A DNA stretch of 28,732 nucleotides from CAYUNT01 sp964446285. GTDB taxonomy: Bacteria > Sumerlaeota > Sumerlaeia > SLMS01 > CAYUNT01. The stretch spans positions 1-28,732 of the forward strand of contig CAYUNT010000035.1 in the NCBI GenBank assembly GCA_964446285.1. Reading direction: 5' to 3'. The translations under genes and the position numbers were made by a program. The stretch's first letter is position 1. Every line of letters begins with the position of its first letter. The notes below the pieces were generated by a model. The model saw only the letters and a list, made by a program, of their open reading frames with translations. It searched no databases and had not been told where the DNA came from. Below, one piece after another: positions 1 through 7,433 of the stretch.

Positions 1-50
1 TTTCAGCCCTTCAGGCCTTGTGCACAGGCTCACGAGTTGCTGAACTGCAA

Positions 51-102
51 AGCCCCATGCATCCCCTTAAAAACCCGTGAGAAGCATTTGCGGAATTGTC
101 CT
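51..102 (+). repeat. Left copy of a 52-bp inverted repeat shared with the window's right end
   Basis: Positions 51-102 match the reverse complement of 28681-28732 at 50 of 52 bases. The two differences are at 56 (C against T) and 90 (G against A). The core contains CCTTAAAAACCCGTGAGAAG. The match stops at about 102 on the inner side. Its outer limit is unknown because the other copy is cut by the window end. The adjoining outer sequence (1-50) has no gene and contains the palindromes AGGCCT (13-18) and GTGCAC (20-25). The pattern suggests the outer end of a multicopy element, such as an insertion sequence or another interspersed repeat. No transposase is visible. Confidence 0.85.
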
Positions 103-106
103 TCCC

Positions 107-130
107 TCACCGCGTCACCGCGCCACCTCC
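107..130. repeat. Short tandem array, 8-nt unit
   Basis: TCACCGCG occurs twice in a row (107-114 and 115-122) and is followed by a degenerate third unit, CCACCTCC (123-130). It lies immediately inside the left end repeat and resembles the other short-period intergenic arrays in this window. It could be chance in GC-rich DNA. Confidence 0.4.
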
Positions 131-134
131 TCAG

Positions 135-164
135 TTGACCTTGGCAGTTCCGCTCTGGCATAGT
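135..164 (+). promoter_or_regulatory. Possible sigma70-type promoter for the first gene
   Basis: TTGACC (135-140) and CATAGT (159-164) are separated by 18 bp, about 100 bp upstream of the start at 261. The -35 hexamer matches the consensus at five of six bases and the -10 box is weak. This is a candidate by pattern only. Confidence 0.25.
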
Positions 165-260
165 GCGAAGATGAGCAAGTGGTGTTTCGCTCTTACATGT
201 AACTGTTGTATGGATTCTTGAAACTGCTAGATTTGACCAGCCTGCGGGACAAAAAGCACA

Positions 261-2237
261 ATGGGACGGGGATTTCGTCCGGGAACAAGAAAAGGCGCAA
301 GGCGCCAGCCGTCGCGGCTGAAAAAGCCTTCCACGCCCGCCACGCCCTCCCCCCGCGGACGAGGTTTGAATTCGATTGGGCGGTTGCTGGCGGCCATCTT
401 ATTCCTGATTCCGATGGCGCTGGGTCTGGCCATAGCGCGCGCAACCGCGCGTGTATATGCGATAGATAGCGCCGGTTTCATGGGCTATCAGGTCATCCCA
501 TGGCTTTGGGCTGGGGCCTGCTTGATGCTGAGCCTTTTGTGGGCTTTTCGTCAGTATCCGCCCCGGCGCATGTCGCTGACCTTCGCTGCGGCGGCGGCTG
601 TGCACGGAATTCTTGGATTCGCGTTTTTTCCCCAAAGTTACTCGCTTCTCGTTGTTCCCATCGTCTCCTGGGCAGCCTTGCTCGGGATGCTTCTTCGGAG
701 GCTGGATTGGGTAGGACCGCCTCCGCTTGCCTGGGGCAGTTGGCGGAATCCGAAGGTTATTTATCTTTCCCCAATCGCGGAGGATGCTCAGCCTGCGGTT
801 GCCCCCTCTGCTCCCTCCACTCCGCCCGCCTCTTCGGCGCCGCCTGCGGTCGCAGGCTTTTCCAAACAAGCTGCTTCCTCATTGTCGCGTCCGGATACCA
901 TAGCCATTCGCGAGCGATTTGATCGCTTGCGCGAGGAACTCAAACCCTGTGAGGAAGCACGGCCTGGCCTTTCCCCGTCGCCAATTTTTCTTGGAATTTT
1001 GGCGCTGATTCTTGGAGTTCTTTCTATTTTCCTGCTACTCCCGGGCACGCCTTCCACCGTGGCGCTCTATGGCCAGCAAACCGACTGGTTTGAGGCAGAA
1101 CCTCTTTGGGATCCACTCTTGCTGCGCCCCGCAAGCCATCCCCCTCTCCTGGGAACCACGTCTTCGGTGCATACGGATCGCTGGCGGCCGCAGCCGCGCA
1201 TGGAAGAAATCCCCGATGCGTGGAGCAACACGCTGCAATGCCACGGACTTCGGGTTTTGTTCTCGAAACGTTCAGCGCTGGTTCGCCTGGAGTCATCCGA
1301 TCTATCCGCCAATGTGAATCCCTTGATGGAGTTTCCGGATTTGTCGGCGGATGGATTTGCCATGCTGCCCTGGAATCGCGGGAGCCTTTCGTCCGGAGCG
1401 GCCACAGGCTGGCAGGAATGGCGCCTGGGCGAATGGTCTGCCTGCGTGCGCTATTCCGGCGATCCGTGGGTCAGCGGCTCCTGGCCTGTGCGCGCCCGGC
1501 AGGGTTTGGGACCCTGGCTTGGAAAGGTGGCGGTGCAACTTCTTCCCAATTGCCAAGCGGCCGTTCTCACGTCCGTTAACCGCTTATATCTGGAACTGAG
1601 CGGCAAACAGGCGGATTTGTGCAGCCTTGCCGTCGAACCGCTCCACAATGCGCGCGTCTCCTGGGGGCTTTCTCCCACGCAGATCACGGAAATTCGCGAA
1701 GGAGAAAAGGCCATTTTACAGCGCGCCTATGCCGGCTTTAGTCTTTGGGTATTTTCTGGCGCGTCCAGGGAAGCCGCCACAGACAAGGCGGCCTCTCTGG
1801 AAAAGATCAGTGGCGGCCCCGCGCAAACCGGGCAGCTTCTGCGGGAACACTCCTCAGATTTTGATGCCTGGATGATTGTCCGAGACGCATCGGGAGGAGC
1901 TGGTTTTCTCCTCTACTGCCCATTTTGGCAGCGCCAAGTGGGTGTGGAACGCGGGGAATCTCCTCCAATGCGGCGTCCTGGGAATCAAATCAGCCTCTCG
2001 CTGAAAGAGAACGTGGCGCAAATTCGGTGGTCGCTGCTGGCGCCTTGCGACACAACCGGGGCCGCGGTGGCAGGCATTGCGCCAGGCACCTATCTGAATT
2101 CTCTGGTGATTGTGCCTGTTCCTTCGTCCATGACAGACGAGGAGGCCCTGAGTGAATTGCGTCACATCCTGGCCGTCCACGCCCCCCAACTCCTTCGGGG
2201 GGAATTGGATATATCAGAACAGGGAACTGAACAGTGA
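261..2237 (+). CDS. Unrecognised 658-residue membrane protein
   Basis: I do not recognise a family. The protein has a basic N-terminus, then a cluster of about four hydrophobic segments (roughly residues 40-62, 78-96, 107-125 and 129-147). An Ala/Pro/Ser-rich linker follows (about 175-205), then a charged stretch and one more transmembrane segment (about 243-265). The remaining 390 residues are mostly polar and probably form a domain outside the cytoplasm, which is an inference from the hydrophobicity pattern. Cysteines are scattered, with no metal or nucleotide motif that I can identify. ATG 261 is used because the next in-frame ATG (414) would cut the first membrane segment; its ribosome-binding site is weak. 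The gene stands alone and ends at a bidirectional hairpin terminator shared with the convergent Kelch gene. It is a real gene on length and composition, but its role is unknown. Confidence 0.75.
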   Translation: MGRGFRPGTRKGARRQPSRLKKPSTPATPSPRGRGLNSIGRLLAAILFLIPMALGLAIARATARVYAIDSAGFMGYQVIPWLWAGACLMLSLLWAFRQYPPRRMSLTFAAAAAVHGILGFAFFPQSYSLLVVPIVSWAALLGMLLRRLDWVGPPPLAWGSWRNPKVIYLSPIAEDAQPAVAPSAPSTPPASSAPPAVAGFSKQAASSLSRPDTIAIRERFDRLREELKPCEEARPGLSPSPIFLGILALILGVLSIFLLLPGTPSTVALYGQQTDWFEAEPLWDPLLLRPASHPPLLGTTSSVHTDRWRPQPRMEEIPDAWSNTLQCHGLRVLFSKRSALVRLESSDLSANVNPLMEFPDLSADGFAMLPWNRGSLSSGAATGWQEWRLGEWSACVRYSGDPWVSGSWPVRARQGLGPWLGKVAVQLLPNCQAAVLTSVNRLYLELSGKQADLCSLAVEPLHNARVSWGLSPTQITEIREGEKAILQRAYAGFSLWVFSGASREAATDKAASLEKISGGPAQTGQLLREHSSDFDAWMIVRDASGGAGFLLYCPFWQRQVGVERGESPPMRRPGNQISLSLKENVAQIRWSLLAPCDTTGAAVAGIAPGTYLNSLVIVPVPSSMTDEEALSELRHILAVHAPQLLRGELDISEQGTEQ

Positions 2238-2292
2238 TTTGGCGTCCCTAATATCAACCTCCCTGGATTCCATTTCGATAGGTGGCCATCCT

Positions 2293-2321
2293 AAAAAGGT
2301 GTGATTGTCACTCCGTTTTTT
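2293..2321. terminator. Bidirectional intrinsic terminator between convergent genes
   Basis: The stem is GG-T-GTGA (2298-2304) pairing with TCAC-T-CC (2308-2314), with one T/T mismatch and loop TTG. On the plus strand it is followed by G and six T (2316-2321). On the minus strand it is followed by five T (complement of 2293-2297). It therefore suits the plus gene ending at 2237 and the minus gene ending at 2340. The stem is short, so its strength is uncertain. Confidence 0.6.
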
Positions 2322-2339
2322 GTTGAGGGGGCAGTGGCG

Positions 2340-3752
2340 TCAGGGTACAGGTGCTTTCATCTGCCCGAGCACAACCCATCCGTTCAATGAGGAGCCTGCG
2401 GGGGTGCTGGTCGGCGAGGGAATTGCAGTGCTGGTTGGCGTGGATGCCGGCGTTTCCGTGGCGGATGGCTCCGGGGTTGGCGAAGGAGACTCGGATGGAT
2501 TCGGTGTCGCTGTGGGAGAATCAGACGGCTGCGGTGACGGGCTTGCCGTTGGCGCGGGAGTGGCCGTGGGAGATTCGGATGGCTGCGGAGTAAGGCTTGG
2601 AGTGGGGGAGACTATGGGCGTTGGCGACTCGCTGGGCGATGCCGTGGGTTCCTCCGTAGGCGTCTCCGAAGGCTCAGGCGTGGGGCTATCGCTCGGTGAG
2701 GGTGGCGGGGTCGGGGAAGGAGAAATGCTCGGGCTGGGGGTGGCCGTTTCGGCTCCGCCGCCGCCGGGGCGCCAAGTGCTGCCATCATATTCCCATGTGT
2801 CGTCAAGCGGTGAGGAGTTCCAGTCAGGTTGAGTGATTTGTTCGCCCCCGAAGAGGACGCAGCGATTTCGCTGCGAATCGAACGTCATGAAAGTCACCCA
2901 GCGCGCCGGCGGGCTGTCGGGCGGTTCGCGCTGCGTCCAGTCCGTTCCGTTATATTCCCAAGTGTCGTTCACAACCGTGTTCCCATCTACCATGCCGCCG
3001 AAAAGGACTGTCACTTGGCGGCTGGAATCGTAAGCCAGGGCAAATCCGTTGCGAGGGCTTGGCGCGTGGGCCGTGGTGATGGAAACCCAATTGGTTCCAT
3101 CATATTCCCAGGTGTCGTTGAGCAATCCGCTGTTCGACGCGCCGCCGAATAATACACACACATTGCGATGCGAATCGAAGACGATCCCTGTATCGATTCG
3201 AGCAGGAGGGGAGTTGGCCGTTGTGATCTTGCTCCAGGTTGTTCCGCTGCGCTCCCAGGTTTCCACGACCTGAGGAGTGTTGAATGCCTCGCTCACAAAG
3301 AGGACGGATGCATGGCGATTCGAATCATAAGCCATCTCTCCATCCGCCTTGGCGATTTCGGTGACCGAAGTGTCCTGGGTCCAATCGCCGCCCGAGTAAA
3401 TCCAGACATCGTTCAGGCTGCTCCACTCGGGACCAATTCCGCCGAACATGACGAATTCGTTGCGCTGGGAATCAAACGCTCCCGTTTGGTGAAGGCGGGC
3501 CGAGGGAGAATGCTCCGGAAAAAGATGAGTCCATGCATTTCCGTTCCAGCTCCATGTATCGTTGGTTGTTCCTGCCTCTCCATAGCCGCCAAACAGCAAA
3601 GTGCGTTGTTGGGCGGAGTCATAAACAAAAGCGAAGTCCATGCGAGGGGAGGGTTGCGCCCCGCAAAGATAAGAACTGGCAAGCAGCAGAACTCCGGTCA
3701 AACTCAGAACCAGCCACTTGCAAAAATACTTTTTGCATGTTCGATAGGCCAT
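2340..3752 (-). CDS. Secreted Kelch-repeat protein with Pro/Ser/Thr-rich tail
   Basis: This is a 470-residue protein. Residues 1-32 look like a Sec signal peptide: basic start, hydrophobic core with LVLSLTGVLLLASS, and probable cleavage after the CGA before QP. No proper lipobox is seen. Residues about 36-325 hold five to six Kelch-type blades, each with a DSxR element, an FGG strand and an NDTWEYxGxxW-like end, which is typical of a beta-propeller. Residues about 330-450 are an extended P/S/T-rich tract (SPTP- and TPEPS-like units), likely a flexible and possibly glycosylated stalk. A short non-repetitive tail follows. I see no sorting motif. The start codon has an AGGGTG ribosome-binding site about 6 nt upstream. 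The exact role is unknown; such propellers commonly bind partners or polysaccharide. The repetitive tail produces a long Gly-rich open frame on the opposite strand that is not a gene. Confidence 0.85.
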   Translation of the reverse strand: MAYRTCKKYFCKWLVLSLTGVLLLASSYLCGAQPSPRMDFAFVYDSAQQRTLLFGGYGEAGTTNDTWSWNGNAWTHLFPEHSPSARLHQTGAFDSQRNEFVMFGGIGPEWSSLNDVWIYSGGDWTQDTSVTEIAKADGEMAYDSNRHASVLFVSEAFNTPQVVETWERSGTTWSKITTANSPPARIDTGIVFDSHRNVCVLFGGASNSGLLNDTWEYDGTNWVSITTAHAPSPRNGFALAYDSSRQVTVLFGGMVDGNTVVNDTWEYNGTDWTQREPPDSPPARWVTFMTFDSQRNRCVLFGGEQITQPDWNSSPLDDTWEYDGSTWRPGGGGAETATPSPSISPSPTPPPSPSDSPTPEPSETPTEEPTASPSESPTPIVSPTPSLTPQPSESPTATPAPTASPSPQPSDSPTATPNPSESPSPTPEPSATETPASTPTSTAIPSPTSTPAGSSLNGWVVLGQMKAPVP

Positions 3753-4130
3753 GATCGCACCCTGTATAATGGTATGGTTGTTCTTTGCCCCCCGGGGCGG
3801 GCGCTTGTTTCATTTCCAAACGCCTGTCCACAGATTTGCGCGGGACATTTCGGTCCCATGCAGTAGTTCTTCCTCTCCTTCTGTCTTTTTCGCAGTGCGC
3901 GGCGAAAAAAAACAGCCGCCAGCCCGGGGATTGGCCCCTAAAAGGCATATAAACCTCGCCAATGTGCATTGCCGAATCAAATGATTTTGTTGGCGCGGAC
4001 GAGCGGCAGGCGGATTGCACTTCTATTGGGAAAAGGCCGACCCTTGTGTCCTCATCATTTTAGGGAAAATTCCAACTGGCCATTTAGGCAAGGGCCGCCG
4101 CTTCCTGGCGCGGAAATTTGTTGAGGGTCA
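3753..4130. other. Intergenic region without a recognisable gene
   Basis: This 378-bp stretch lies between the Kelch gene start and the end of the GGDEF-EAL gene, both on the minus strand. Short open frames on both strands lack convincing ribosome-binding sites and protein-like composition. I looked for a c-di-GMP riboswitch because of the neighbouring enzyme and saw none. No clear terminator with a T run follows the GGDEF-EAL gene. Confidence 0.6.
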
Positions 4131-6122
4131 TTACGCTGGCAGAGCGGGAACCGGCGATGGGGGGTTTTCGGGAGCCAAAAGGGTTTTGCGGCATATCGCT
4201 CCTGCCTGATCGCATGGCATGGGAGGACTGACAAAGTTTCCCTGCGCGAAATCCACATCGAGGCGGCGCAAATACTGCAGCTGCCCGGGGGTTTCCACGC
4301 CTTCGGCGATCACTGGAAAGCCCAGGCTGTGAGCCAGATTCACAATGGCAGGAATCAGTTCCTTCTGCCCGCCCCGAACGCCGCCAATTTGCGCGATGAA
4401 CGATTGGTCAATCTTGACCGCGTCGATTGGCAGGCAATCCAAATAACTGAGCGAAGAATAGCCCGTTCCAAAATCGTCGATGTAAATTTTCACGCCCAAT
4501 TCGCGGATGGCATTTAGCTGCTCAATGGTGTCGGCGGGGCGGACAAGCAGGATATTTTCTGTCAATTCGAGGCATAGGCATTGCGGGTTCAATTGAGAAT
4601 CGCCCAGGGCGCGGCGCACAAGTTGGGGCAGATTGCCAGGCATCAATTGCTGGGCGGAGATGTTCACGGTGACAAATCGCGCTTCTGCCTTGGAGGCTGG
4701 ATACTTCCACCCGGCAGCCTGCCGGCAGGCGGAAAAAAGGACATGCTCGCCCAGAGTTCCGATGCGGTCTGTTTCCTCAGCAATATGCACAAAATCCGCA
4801 GGGGGTATCAGGCCATAGCCATTCAATTTCCATCGGGCCAGGGCCTCAAATCCCACCATCTTTTGGGAGGCGATTTCAATGATGGGCTGGTATTCAAGGA
4901 ATATCCCATTTTGGTCCAGCGCTTTGCCCAACTCCACCTCGATGTCATACAGCCTTTGCGCGTGTTTTCGCATATCCGGCGTAAAGGCGCGGTGTTTTCC
5001 CAGCCCTCGCGCCTTGGCCTGATACATTGCCGTTTCGGCGTCGCGGAGCATTTCATCCGGTTTGGTATAGTGGGAGTCGAAGTCCACAATGCCAATGCTT
5101 GCCGAAGTCCGGACCTCGCGATCGTCAATGCGGAAGGGTTGCGATAAGACGCGTTGAACACGGTCCACCAAGGTATGGGCGTCAGTTCGTTGATTGAAGT
5201 CCTCGAGCAAAAACCCGAACTCATCCCCGCCAAGCCGGGCCAGAATATCGCCCGGGCGCAGCATCTTCTGCAATGCGCCTGCCACGGCGATGAGCAATTT
5301 GTCGCCCACTTCATGGCCCAAACTGTCATTTATCACCTTAAAACGGTCCAAATCGAGCAGCAGAAGACTGAAACTCAATTCGCTGCGGTGCGCATGGTCG
5401 ATGGAATGCTTGATGTGCTCGGAAAACAGCTGGCGATTGGGAATGCCCGTAAGGCCGTCGTTAAACGAATGACTCCATAGGCGCTTTTCCGCCTGCTGGC
5501 GTTGTTCCACTTCTTGTTCCAACTGGCGGTTTTTTTCCTGAATTTCGCGATACAGCCTTTCATTTTCTATAGCGACGGCCACGTGGCTGGCGATGATCTG
5601 AAGATGCTCCAGGTCCAATTCCGAAAACTGGCGCGGCTTTTCACAACTATAAACTCCAAGCAGCCCGATGACTCTTCCGCAGGCGATCAGCGGCGCTCCC
5701 GCAAAGGAACGAAACTTGAATGTTCCCGGGCTTGTTTGAGCCGCCGCAGCAAGAGCCGCCGTGGCCGCATTCGTGTCCGCGTCGAAAACGGCGATGGGCT
5801 TTTGAGTGGCAATCATCTCCTGGGCAAGGCCTTGATCGGCCGACATCTTTTCGGCCAGGCAGCCCTGCGGAACCCCGCATTGGGCGAGCAGCGTTAGTTG
5901 CTTCCCTTCCAGACGCCGAAGAACACAGGCATCCACGGCCATTGCTGACTTTATTCCCCTGGCCAACTCATCCACGATTTCCCGTAGGGGTTTCTCGCCG
6001 ATTACCGCACGGCTTACATACGAAATCAGCTGATAGCGATCCGCTGAAAACATAGATTCAGTCTGTGATGCAACATCGCCCGGCAATAGTATTCCCGTCC
6101 CCGCCCAGGATTTATTTTCCAA
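4131..6122 (-). CDS. GAF-GGDEF-EAL c-di-GMP signalling protein
   Basis: The protein has 663 residues and is predicted to be soluble. Domain order is a GAF sensor (about 45-188), a short coiled coil (about 187-213), GGDEF (about 214-380) and EAL (about 398-640). The cyclase signature GGDEF is intact at 298-302, and the inhibitory I-site RPGD sits five residues upstream (289-292). The EAL half keeps EAL (426-428), the Asn of VNISA, LELTEN, the DDFGTG loop (549-554), KIDQSF and AEGVET, so all usual metal and catalytic positions look present. Both synthesis and hydrolysis of cyclic di-GMP are therefore possible, with the GAF domain probably setting the balance through an unknown ligand. The gene follows manA by 53 bp on the same strand, so co-transcription is plausible. 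Which activity dominates in the cell cannot be read from the sequence. Confidence 0.92.
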   Translation of the reverse strand: MENKSWAGTGILLPGDVASQTESMFSADRYQLISYVSRAVIGEKPLREIVDELARGIKSAMAVDACVLRRLEGKQLTLLAQCGVPQGCLAEKMSADQGLAQEMIATQKPIAVFDADTNAATAALAAAAQTSPGTFKFRSFAGAPLIACGRVIGLLGVYSCEKPRQFSELDLEHLQIIASHVAVAIENERLYREIQEKNRQLEQEVEQRQQAEKRLWSHSFNDGLTGIPNRQLFSEHIKHSIDHAHRSELSFSLLLLDLDRFKVINDSLGHEVGDKLLIAVAGALQKMLRPGDILARLGGDEFGFLLEDFNQRTDAHTLVDRVQRVLSQPFRIDDREVRTSASIGIVDFDSHYTKPDEMLRDAETAMYQAKARGLGKHRAFTPDMRKHAQRLYDIEVELGKALDQNGIFLEYQPIIEIASQKMVGFEALARWKLNGYGLIPPADFVHIAEETDRIGTLGEHVLFSACRQAAGWKYPASKAEARFVTVNISAQQLMPGNLPQLVRRALGDSQLNPQCLCLELTENILLVRPADTIEQLNAIRELGVKIYIDDFGTGYSSLSYLDCLPIDAVKIDQSFIAQIGGVRGGQKELIPAIVNLAHSLGFPVIAEGVETPGQLQYLRRLDVDFAQGNFVSPPMPCDQAGAICRKTLLAPENPPSPVPALPA

Positions 6123-6175
6123 CTGCCTCGTGTATTTCTAGTCAGGACATTTCCTGGAATCAATCAGTATTTTCC

Positions 6176-7330
6176 CTAGGGTCCCGGACGCACCCAAAGA
6201 AGGCGGGCCGCCGGGGAGCAAGGCGGCGCAAGCGAGGAAGAATCAGACCCATGCAGAGACGGCGCGGCCATCGTGATGCCCCGCAAAGCCGCCGGAAGAA
6301 AGGCGCTTTGCCCCGCGCGCAAACGGATAGACGCCTGCGCTGATTCGTCTCTGACGCGCGCGGCGATTTCCACCTCGCCGCCTGCATCTTCCAGGCAAAT
6401 CGCCAAGGCAAAATCGCCATCGCCCATGTCCACTACAGCATCCGGAGCGCGCCGCGCATCGAGGTCGATTATGGACAGCGAAAAATAAGGCATTTTGTAA
6501 AACGCCCGCGGGCGCCGCGCCATTGCGGAGGCCGTGCCTGTTTGCGGCGGCTGCGGCGGCTCCGGGAGATCAAAAAGCGCGGGCGGTTCAGAGCCGAAAT
6601 GAATGGCTTCGAGGGATTTTTCCACATGGAGCGGGCGCGGGGGCTGGCGGTCCCAATCGTATAAGCGATATGTTATATCGCACGATTGCTGCACCTCGCA
6701 AAGGAGCGTTCCCGCGAGGATGGCGTGGACCGTGCCCGCCGTGACAGGCGCAACCGAGCCTCGATGGATCGGGACGCGGCGCAAGTGGCGCGCCAAGGCG
6801 GGGGAATTGGCGTCGCGTTCGACGTCCGCGCGCGTGACGCCGGGGGCGAGTCCATGAATGAGTTCCGCGCCGTCGGGCGGGGTATCGAGGATAATCCACA
6901 CCTCGGATTTTCCACGCGGAAATCCCTCGAGCCGCTGCGCCGCCGTGTCGTCCGGGTGCACCTGCACGCTGAGGTTGTCCTCGGCGTTGATGAATTTCAC
7001 AAGCAACGGAAATTCGCGCCCCGCCAGCCGTCCCATCGAGGCGACCGGCCAGCGGCGGATGACCTCATCCAGGCCCAGGCCATCGAGCGGTCCGCCCTCG
7101 ACGCGCGACACCCGCCCGGGAATTGCCGACACTTCCCACGATTCGCCGATTTTTTCGCCCGCCGGGAGTTCCTTGCCAAAAACCTCCGCCAAACGCCTCC
7201 CACCCCACGGACGCGGATCGAGATGCGGACGCATCAGAAGCGGAAATATCAAATCCGATTCGCCTAGCGACTCGCCGGGCGCCATCGGGGATTTGGGATC
7301 GAAATTTGTCATAAATTGGCCGTTATGCAT
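6176..7330 (-). CDS. manA: Mannose-6-phosphate isomerase, class I (short type)
   Basis: This 384-residue cupin-fold zinc enzyme interconverts mannose-6-phosphate and fructose-6-phosphate, supplying mannose for nucleotide sugars and polysaccharides. Zinc ligands are visible as Q123 and H125 (LSVQVHPDD), E143 (KSEVW) and H202 (TVHAI). The active-site stretch ITYRLYDWDR lies at about 219-228. A C-terminal cupin half follows, preceded by a Pro-rich linker (about 250-265), and the far C-terminus is low in conserved features. ATG 7330 is used; ATG 7312 (residue 7) is an equal alternative, and neither has a clear ribosome-binding site. Upstream lies the terminator of the flotillin operon, so manA needs its own promoter within about 40 bp, or read-through. 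The GGDEF-EAL gene follows after 53 bp. Confidence 0.9.
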   Translation of the reverse strand: MHNGQFMTNFDPKSPMAPGESLGESDLIFPLLMRPHLDPRPWGGRRLAEVFGKELPAGEKIGESWEVSAIPGRVSRVEGGPLDGLGLDEVIRRWPVASMGRLAGREFPLLVKFINAEDNLSVQVHPDDTAAQRLEGFPRGKSEVWIILDTPPDGAELIHGLAPGVTRADVERDANSPALARHLRRVPIHRGSVAPVTAGTVHAILAGTLLCEVQQSCDITYRLYDWDRQPPRPLHVEKSLEAIHFGSEPPALFDLPEPPQPPQTGTASAMARRPRAFYKMPYFSLSIIDLDARRAPDAVVDMGDGDFALAICLEDAGGEVEIAARVRDESAQASIRLRAGQSAFLPAALRGITMAAPSLHGSDSSSLAPPCSPAARLLWVRPGP

Positions 7331-7368
7331 CGTTGCTAACGTGTATCTGGTTGAGGAATGCCTTCATG

Positions 7369-7405
7369 AAAAAGGCGCAGAAGCGTTTTTACGCGCTCCT
7401 GCGCC
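7369..7405 (-). terminator. Strong intrinsic terminator of the nfeD-flotillin operon
   Basis: The stem GGCGCAG (7374-7380) pairs with CTGCGCC (7399-7405). After one mismatch it continues with AGCG (7382-7385) against CGCT (7394-7397). Read on the minus strand, the hairpin is followed at once by five T (complement of 7369-7373). It lies 29 bp past the flotillin stop codon and before manA. Confidence 0.85.
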
Positions 7406-7433
7406 CATTGTCTGCATGATTTGAGGCTGTATA

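Noticed and set aside
2305..2832. Gly/Val-rich 175-codon plus-strand frame that looks like a repeat protein
   Set aside because: It is the complement of the Pro/Ser/Thr repeats of the Kelch protein. The sense frame has the signal peptide and blades.
3753..4130. c-di-GMP riboswitch beside the GGDEF-EAL gene
   Set aside because: None of the conserved GEMM elements could be recognised on either strand.
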